Shown here piece by piece: positions 59,714-64,000 of a stretch of DNA of 64,000 nucleotides. This stretch comes from Coriobacteriia bacterium. Its GTDB lineage: Bacteria; Actinomycetota; Coriobacteriia; Coriobacteriales; QAMH01. Within the stretch, counting starts at the first letter, position 1. Each line of letters opens with the position of its first letter. Position numbers and translations under genes: made by a program. The stretch lies in assembly GCA_003149935.1 (NCBI GenBank), contig QAMH01000006.1, positions 186,001 to 250,000 of the forward strand. The letters run 5' to 3'. The notes under the pieces are model-generated. The model was not told where the DNA came from, did not search any database, and was given only the letters and a program-made list of their open reading frames with translations.

Positions 59714-60045
59714 GCTCAAAGACCAACCCGCGCCGCTCCAACGGCAGCAGGCGCACCAAGCTGCGCAACAGGGTGAGGGCCATGGGCCTGTCGTGCCACA
59801 TCTGCGGCCAGCCCATCGACTACGACCTACCGGCGGGCCATCCCATGTCCTACGAGTTGGACGAGCTCGTGCCGGTGAGTCGCGGCGGCGACCCGTACGA
59901 CCCGGACAACGTGGCGCCGGCGCACCGCATCTGCAACCAGAGGCGGGGCAACCGGATGCCGGGAGACGGTGAGATGGACGACCGGGCCACCTCTCCGTGC
60001 ATCGGACTGGTCGATTGGGTCGCCTTGTGCGGCAAAGCGAAGTAG
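59710..60045 (+). CDS. Phage HNH endonuclease
   Basis: The 111-residue protein has CHICGQPIDY, ELDELVPVSRGGDPYDPDNVAPAHRICNQRRGNR, the HNH fold with zinc cysteines. HNH proteins beside terminase genes help cut concatemers at cos sites in HK97-like phages. Confidence 0.88.
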   Translation: MSSKTNPRRSNGSRRTKLRNRVRAMGLSCHICGQPIDYDLPAGHPMSYELDELVPVSRGGDPYDPDNVAPAHRICNQRRGNRMPGDGEMDDRATSPCIGLVDWVALCGKAK

Positions 60046-60170
60046 GGCGCGTGTGACGCTTGCGCCATGGGGCTTTGACGGGGTGGGGGTATCCCCTCCC
60101 CCTACCGCCTAGGCCCGCCCCCTCGGCATAGGGCCATTTTAGATTGACGAGTTTCCACAGGAGGTGACCG
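60046..60170. other. GC-rich gap before terS, candidate cos region
   Basis: The 125-base gap contains a run of G and C blocks (GGGGTGGGGG-TATCCCC-TCCCCC) and no gene. In cos phages the cohesive-end site usually lies next to HNH/terS, so this is a candidate; the sequence alone does not prove it. Confidence 0.35.
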
Positions 60171-60419
60171 ATGGGCCGTCCGAAGAAGGTGCTGACCGCC
60201 GTGCAGTCCGGCGACGAGCGCGAGACGCTAATCGCCCTGCGCAACAGCATCGCCAAACGCATCGACGAATGCGAGTCGGGGCGCGATATGGCGGCGCTTT
60301 CCAAGCGGCTCATGGAGATAGTGGACAGGCTGAAAACCATGCCGAATCCTGACGAAAACGAGCTGAATCCCGTGCAGGCGGCGCGCGCGAAGGTGAGGGC
60401 GCGCGATGGCGGCACGTAG
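60171..60419 (+). CDS. Phage terminase small subunit
   Basis: The 82-residue protein (MGRPKKVLTAVQSGDERETL, KRIDECESGRDMAALSKRLMEIVDRL) has the size and helical layout of actinophage-type TerS and overlaps terL by 14 bases. AGGAGG precedes the ATG. Confidence 0.78.
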   Translation: MGRPKKVLTAVQSGDERETLIALRNSIAKRIDECESGRDMAALSKRLMEIVDRLKTMPNPDENELNPVQAARAKVRARDGGT

Positions 60420-61875
60420 GTACGGGAACCAGGAGCCCACCTTCGAGCTCGTCGGCGACTACTCCTACACAGACGGCTCGGATGCCGTGCGGCTGTTCGA
60501 GAACTACCGGGCAACATTCTACCCGTGCCAGGAACGCGAGATGGAGCTGTTCTTGGCCCGCGACGCGAGCGGAAGCTACGCGACGCTCACCATAGGCATC
60601 TCGAAGCCGAGGCAGAACGGCAAGTCCTACGGCGCGAGGTGGTACGCGGTCTGGGCCGCGCTCATCGAGGGCAAGAAGGTGCTCTACTCGGCGCATCACG
60701 GCAAGACGGTGCGCAAGATGTTCAAGGCGATCCGGGAGATCGTCGAGGGCAATCCGGACATCTACCGCGAGCTCGCGCCCGACGGCGGCGGCATCTACAA
60801 GGCGGCCGGAAGCGAGGGAATCTACTTCGCCAACGGCGGCATGATCGAGTTCCAGACGCGCACGACATCCGGCGCTCGCGGCGAGACATACGACATCATC
60901 ATCGTAGACGAGGCGCAGGAGCTGACCCAGGGCCAGCTCGACGCCATGAAGCCGACGACGCTCGCCTCCGATTCGGGCGACCCTCAGATGATATACCTGG
61001 GCACCCCGCCGGGCCCTGATTGCCCAGGCACGGTATTTCGTAAGATGCACGACAAGGCCCATGCGGGCGGCGAGGGCATCTGGTGGCTCGAATGGGCCGT
61101 GGAGGAACCGGTCGACACCGCCGACTTCGACGCGTGCCTCGAGGCAGCCTACAGGACGAACCCTGCCATGGGCTACCGCATACGCGAGAGGGTCATGGCA
61201 GACGCCATACGCACGGCGACCGACGTTGCGGGATTCAATCGCGAGTACCTGAACTGGTGGAGCAGGCAGCACGTCGATTCGGTCATAGGGGCCGACGGCT
61301 GGGAACACTGCACCATCGAAGACGCGCCCAACCTTGACGATGGGAGCGCCCCGTGCTTCGCGGTCAAGTTCTCGCTCGACGGCAAGAGGGCGTCAATCGC
61401 AGCAGCAGCGAAGATGGACGACGGCCGCGTGTACGTCGAGGTGCCGAGCGGATGCAACGCAAGCTGCGCGGGAGGCATCAGGTGGGTCGAGGACTTCGCC
61501 GCATCGGTCGCGGGCGGTGCCGGGAAGGTCGTCATAGACGGCAAGGCGCACGCCGATGACCTCTACAGGAGGCTACGCGGCAAGAAGGTACTCAAGTCGT
61601 GCCTCGACATACCCATGTCGTCGTGGGTCGCAGATGCGTGCTCGTCGTTCGTCACGGCGATAGACGAGGGAACGATCGCCCACGCAGGCCAGCAGGCCGT
61701 TGCCTACGCCGTGGACAACACGACAAAGCGAAAGATAGGAAATGGCGGCGGCTTCGGATTCGAGGCCGCGACCGAGGACGCTGACGAGACCTTGCTCGAA
61801 GCGATGGCGCTTGCATACCAGGCGGCGATGACGAACAAGCGAAACCCGAGGAAGAAAGCGAGGGCCGGATGCTAG
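60406..61875 (+). CDS. Phage terminase large subunit
   Basis: The 489-residue motor has the ATPase motif SKPRQNGKSYG near residue 67, IIIVDEAQE (Walker B) and YLGTPPGP, followed by an RNase H-like nuclease domain with acidic residues (VKFSLDGKRAS, VVIDGKAHADD, DETLLEAMALA). It packages DNA into the prohead. Its end overlaps the portal start by seven bases. Confidence 0.93.
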   Translation: MAARRYGNQEPTFELVGDYSYTDGSDAVRLFENYRATFYPCQEREMELFLARDASGSYATLTIGISKPRQNGKSYGARWYAVWAALIEGKKVLYSAHHGKTVRKMFKAIREIVEGNPDIYRELAPDGGGIYKAAGSEGIYFANGGMIEFQTRTTSGARGETYDIIIVDEAQELTQGQLDAMKPTTLASDSGDPQMIYLGTPPGPDCPGTVFRKMHDKAHAGGEGIWWLEWAVEEPVDTADFDACLEAAYRTNPAMGYRIRERVMADAIRTATDVAGFNREYLNWWSRQHVDSVIGADGWEHCTIEDAPNLDDGSAPCFAVKFSLDGKRASIAAAAKMDDGRVYVEVPSGCNASCAGGIRWVEDFAASVAGGAGKVVIDGKAHADDLYRRLRGKKVLKSCLDIPMSSWVADACSSFVTAIDEGTIAHAGQQAVAYAVDNTTKRKIGNGGGFGFEAATEDADETLLEAMALAYQAAMTNKRNPRKKARAGC

Positions 61876-63386
61876 ACCAGCCTAACACCTGGCGACCCAT
61901 AGACGCCATCGTCGCGTTCGACGGCATCGAGGATGCTAGGGACATCACCGACGATGCGCGCAAGTGGGTTCTCGAGCTCGAAGACGAGTACGACAGCCAC
62001 GTTGACCACAACGAGATGCTGAGGAAGTACTACGAGGGCACGAACAAGGTGAAGGATCATGGCGTGACAGCCGACATCCCCAACGACCAGAAGTGCCATT
62101 GGGGTGCCAAGGCCGTGGACGCGCTCGCCGATCGCATCAGGCTCGAATCGCTCGTGACGGAAAACGGTGACCAGGACGCGCTCGATGCGATGGCAAGGCG
62201 AAACAACCTCGTGAGCAACTACAACCGCCACCTGTCCGCGAAGCTGCGCTACGGCTGCATGGCGGCGGCGGTGACCCGTTCGGCCAAGGGCGGCTCCCAG
62301 GTGCGCTTCCACTCGGCGGAGACCTTCACGGCGCTGCCGAGCCCGGACTTCACCGATGGCGTGGTGGCGGGCGGGCTGGTCATCGCGCGCCGCGAGCGCA
62401 CCCCATGGTCAAACGGCAGGACGGTGCCCACCGTGGTCAACCTGCACCTGCCGGGAAACATCGGCGAGTTCAGACAGGTGGACGCGGGGCGGTGGGTCTA
62501 CAAGGACGGCCCGATACGCGAGGAGCTGCCGACGCTCTACGTGTTCTGCCACAACGGGACGGGCACGCTCAACCCGTTCGGGCAGACGCGCATCACGCGA
62601 TTCGTGCGCAACTACGTGGACGATGCGATCAGGTGCCTGTGGCACATGCAGGTTTCCGGCGCGTTCTACGCCATGGCCAAGCTCTACATGACCGGCCTCA
62701 CCGACGAGCAGTTCGATGCCGTCATGGCGAAGAAGTCCGAGCATCAGCTGTCGCGCCTGCTCGCGCTCACCAAGGCCGAGGGCGAACCGGCCCCGAACGT
62801 GGGGCAGCTCTCGGGAAACAGCCCCGAACCGTTCCTTGCCGAGCTGCGCGGGTACGCCTGCCAGTTCTCGGGAGCATCCGGCGTGCCGCTCAACAGCCTG
62901 GGCATCGTGCAGGACAACCCGAGCAGCGCCGAGGCCATAGGCGCGTCCCGCGAGGACATCTGCCTCATCGCCGAACGCGACATCGAGGCTGACTCATCGA
63001 CGTTGGAGCGCGTGTGCCGCGCTGCCCTCGCCATAGATGCCAACACCACGACTGATGCGCTCGAAAACGTGGACATCACCGCAGGCTTCGCGAGTCCGAT
63101 GCTCAACTCCATGGCAGCCAAGGCAGACTGGGTTCTCAAGTTCGGGAGCATGCGAGAGGGGTTCGGCAAGACCGACGTCGCCGCGCTCATGATGGGCATG
63201 GACAAGGCGACCCTCAAGGATCTCAAGAAAGAGGAACGCGAGGCCATGGCGAACGCCGCCGCATCCGTCATATCGGCGCTGAACTCAGCCGAGGTCGAGC
63301 CGGAAGCAAGAACGAGCGGCGAAGAGACCGACGATGCGAACGCGGGGGGGGGACGGTCAATGAACCCGTCACCGGCAAGCAGCTGA
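61869..63386 (+). CDS. Phage portal protein (SPP1 gp6-like), frame ends early at a G9 tract
   Basis: The 505-residue frame has portal marks: VDHNEMLRKYYEGTNKV, GAKAVDALADRIRLE, QTRITRFVRNYVDDAIRC, QFSGASGVPLNSLGIVQDNPSSAEAI. At 63344-63352 nine G bases occur. Reading one base back, the frame continues to 63535 as NEPVTGKQLNGAQTQSLIA ... ISKQEARDLLNGKVD, a C-terminal region typical of related portals. So the gene is frameshifted by one base, by slippage, mutation or a sequencing error. Confidence 0.88.
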   Translation: MLDQPNTWRPIDAIVAFDGIEDARDITDDARKWVLELEDEYDSHVDHNEMLRKYYEGTNKVKDHGVTADIPNDQKCHWGAKAVDALADRIRLESLVTENGDQDALDAMARRNNLVSNYNRHLSAKLRYGCMAAAVTRSAKGGSQVRFHSAETFTALPSPDFTDGVVAGGLVIARRERTPWSNGRTVPTVVNLHLPGNIGEFRQVDAGRWVYKDGPIREELPTLYVFCHNGTGTLNPFGQTRITRFVRNYVDDAIRCLWHMQVSGAFYAMAKLYMTGLTDEQFDAVMAKKSEHQLSRLLALTKAEGEPAPNVGQLSGNSPEPFLAELRGYACQFSGASGVPLNSLGIVQDNPSSAEAIGASREDICLIAERDIEADSSTLERVCRAALAIDANTTTDALENVDITAGFASPMLNSMAAKADWVLKFGSMREGFGKTDVAALMMGMDKATLKDLKKEEREAMANAAASVISALNSAEVEPEARTSGEETDDANAGGGRSMNPSPASS

Positions 63387-63560
63387 ACGGCGCGCAGACG
63401 CAGAGCCTCATAGCCACCATGTCCCAGTTCTCGGGCGGACAGATAACCGAGGGGCAGGCCGTGAACCTTATATCCATTTCGATAGGCATCAGCAAGCAGG
63501 AGGCACGTGACCTGCTCAACGGCAAGGTCGATTAGGGAAACGAACCGAAAGGCGATGCGC

Positions 63561-63935
63561 ATGCCATCCAAGGAGTTCTCCGCATACGTGAATGCGGTCA
63601 ACCAGGCGTCGCTCCTGGCCCAGCGCGACTTCGCGACCGCATGGGAACGTCTCGATGGGCTTGACCCATATGCTGTCCGCGACGCGTTGCTGAGGATCGT
63701 TCCCGGCATAGCGCGAAGGTACGGCGACATGGCCGCCGTCGCAGCCGCCGAGTACTACGGGGCGGAGCGCGTGGCAGCAGGATGGCCCGATGGCGACCAT
63801 GAGCTTTCCGATGGGATTCCCATGGAGCAGGTAGAGGCCTCTGTCCGCTACTCGATGGGCCACATGTTCGGGGGAGGTGCGAGCGATGGACTACGACCCG
63901 AGCAAGACGGCAGCCTACTTGCAGGGCAGGATTGA
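63561..63935 (+). CDS. Phage head protein, N-terminal part (capsid/MuF-type)
   Basis: The 124-residue protein (FSAYVNAVNQASLLAQRDFATAWERLDGLDPYAVRDALLRIVPGIARRYGDMAAVAAAEYYGA) matches the N-terminal region of minor head proteins next to portals. In related phages the sequence continues into a R-x-TI--N block, here found in the next frame (63886 on). AAAGG lies eight bases before the ATG at 63561. Confidence 0.72.
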   Translation: MPSKEFSAYVNAVNQASLLAQRDFATAWERLDGLDPYAVRDALLRIVPGIARRYGDMAAVAAAEYYGAERVAAGWPDGDHELSDGIPMEQVEASVRYSMGHMFGGGASDGLRPEQDGSLLAGQD

Positions 63936-64000
63936 CGAGTACGTTAAGTTCTCTGCCCGCGACACCATCATGCGCAACGTCAGGAACGACCGCCACGCCA
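63886..64000 (+). CDS. Phage head protein, start of the following frame (cut by edge)
   Basis: GGGGAGG precedes the ATG, and the frame reads MDYDPSKTAAYLQGRIDEYV ... RDTIMRNVRNDRHA to the edge. The R-x-TI-x-NV block is the usual continuation of the protein encoded just upstream in another frame. It may be a separate gene or a frameshifted second half. Confidence 0.65.
   Translation, partial: MDYDPSKTAAYLQGRIDEYVKFSARDTIMRNVRNDRHA

Larger units (their letters stand above)
42381..64000 (+). mobile_element. Prophage, left part (continues beyond the right edge)
   Basis: From the tRNA-Ala 3' end to the window edge the order is: integrase, two toxin-antitoxin pairs, CI-like repressor, Cro-like gene, recombination and replication genes, small accessory genes, late regulator, HNH, terminases, portal and head protein. 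This is the modular order of a temperate siphovirus-like phage that integrates at a tRNA. The right attachment site is not in the window. Confidence 0.95.

Overview
The window (about 60% G+C, dense operons, frequent GTG/TTG starts) looks like the chromosome of an anaerobic actinobacterium of the class Coriobacteriia (Eggerthella/Slackia-like; inferred from gene content). Positions 1-42380 are host chromosome. From 42381 to the right edge lies the left part of a prophage inserted next to a tRNA-Ala(GGC) gene.

Host part. 1-4700: an aconitase-superfamily hydratase cut by the edge, an NhaD/CitMHS-type antiporter, a 76-nt perfect palindrome, a universal stress protein and a membrane-anchored protein. 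3984-7954: an ABC exporter pair. 7958-13580: a Fic protein with an altered catalytic motif, a tail-anchored coiled-coil protein, two amidohydrolase-type enzymes and a membrane-anchored GIY-YIG-like protein. 13595-15378: queF, a remnant of an Rpn-type gene, and a preQ1-I riboswitch in front of a yhhQ-type queuosine-precursor transporter; gluQ at 39503 adds to this queuosine theme. 15528-21578: a JAMM-like protein coupled to a 52-residue protein, mscL, an FTR-like Fe-S protein, sbcDC and trmL. 21717-27349: a six-gene Ech-type group 4 [NiFe] hydrogenase. 27376-42232: pgsA, a VanW protein, paaK, ACT protein, dacA, FHA protein, acyl-CoA synthetase, iorAB, a PrsA/SurA-like lipoprotein, gluQ, tatD and a HAD phosphatase. 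IorAB would reduce ferredoxin while making arylacyl-CoA; PaaK and the acyl-CoA synthetase act on related acids; the Ech complex could re-oxidise the ferredoxin and conserve energy (inference).

Prophage part. Reading in from the tRNA: tandem 11-bp repeats, a tyrosine integrase, a Panacea-domain antitoxin with an MqsR-like toxin, HicAB, an S24 (LexA/CI-like) repressor, a divergent operator region and a Cro-like gene. Two long non-coding, strongly structured stretches that resemble each other (46868-47335 and about 47602-48060) follow. The replication block has a RecA/Sak4-like ATPase, an SSB-like protein, a NUMOD4-HNH endonuclease, a nuclease and a prim-pol/D5 helicase. An iteron-plus-AT-rich stretch next to the helicase looks like an origin. 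Then come about a dozen small accessory genes, a DNA methyltransferase with a G9 tract, a late-type regulator with a strong promoter, a type II tRNA-like gene, and the packaging genes (HNH, TerS, TerL, portal, head protein). The portal gene is frameshifted at another G9 tract.

The least explained parts are the two related structured regions in the prophage control region. The phage tRNA, the poly-G tracts and the long palindrome near position 2000 also deserve attention.
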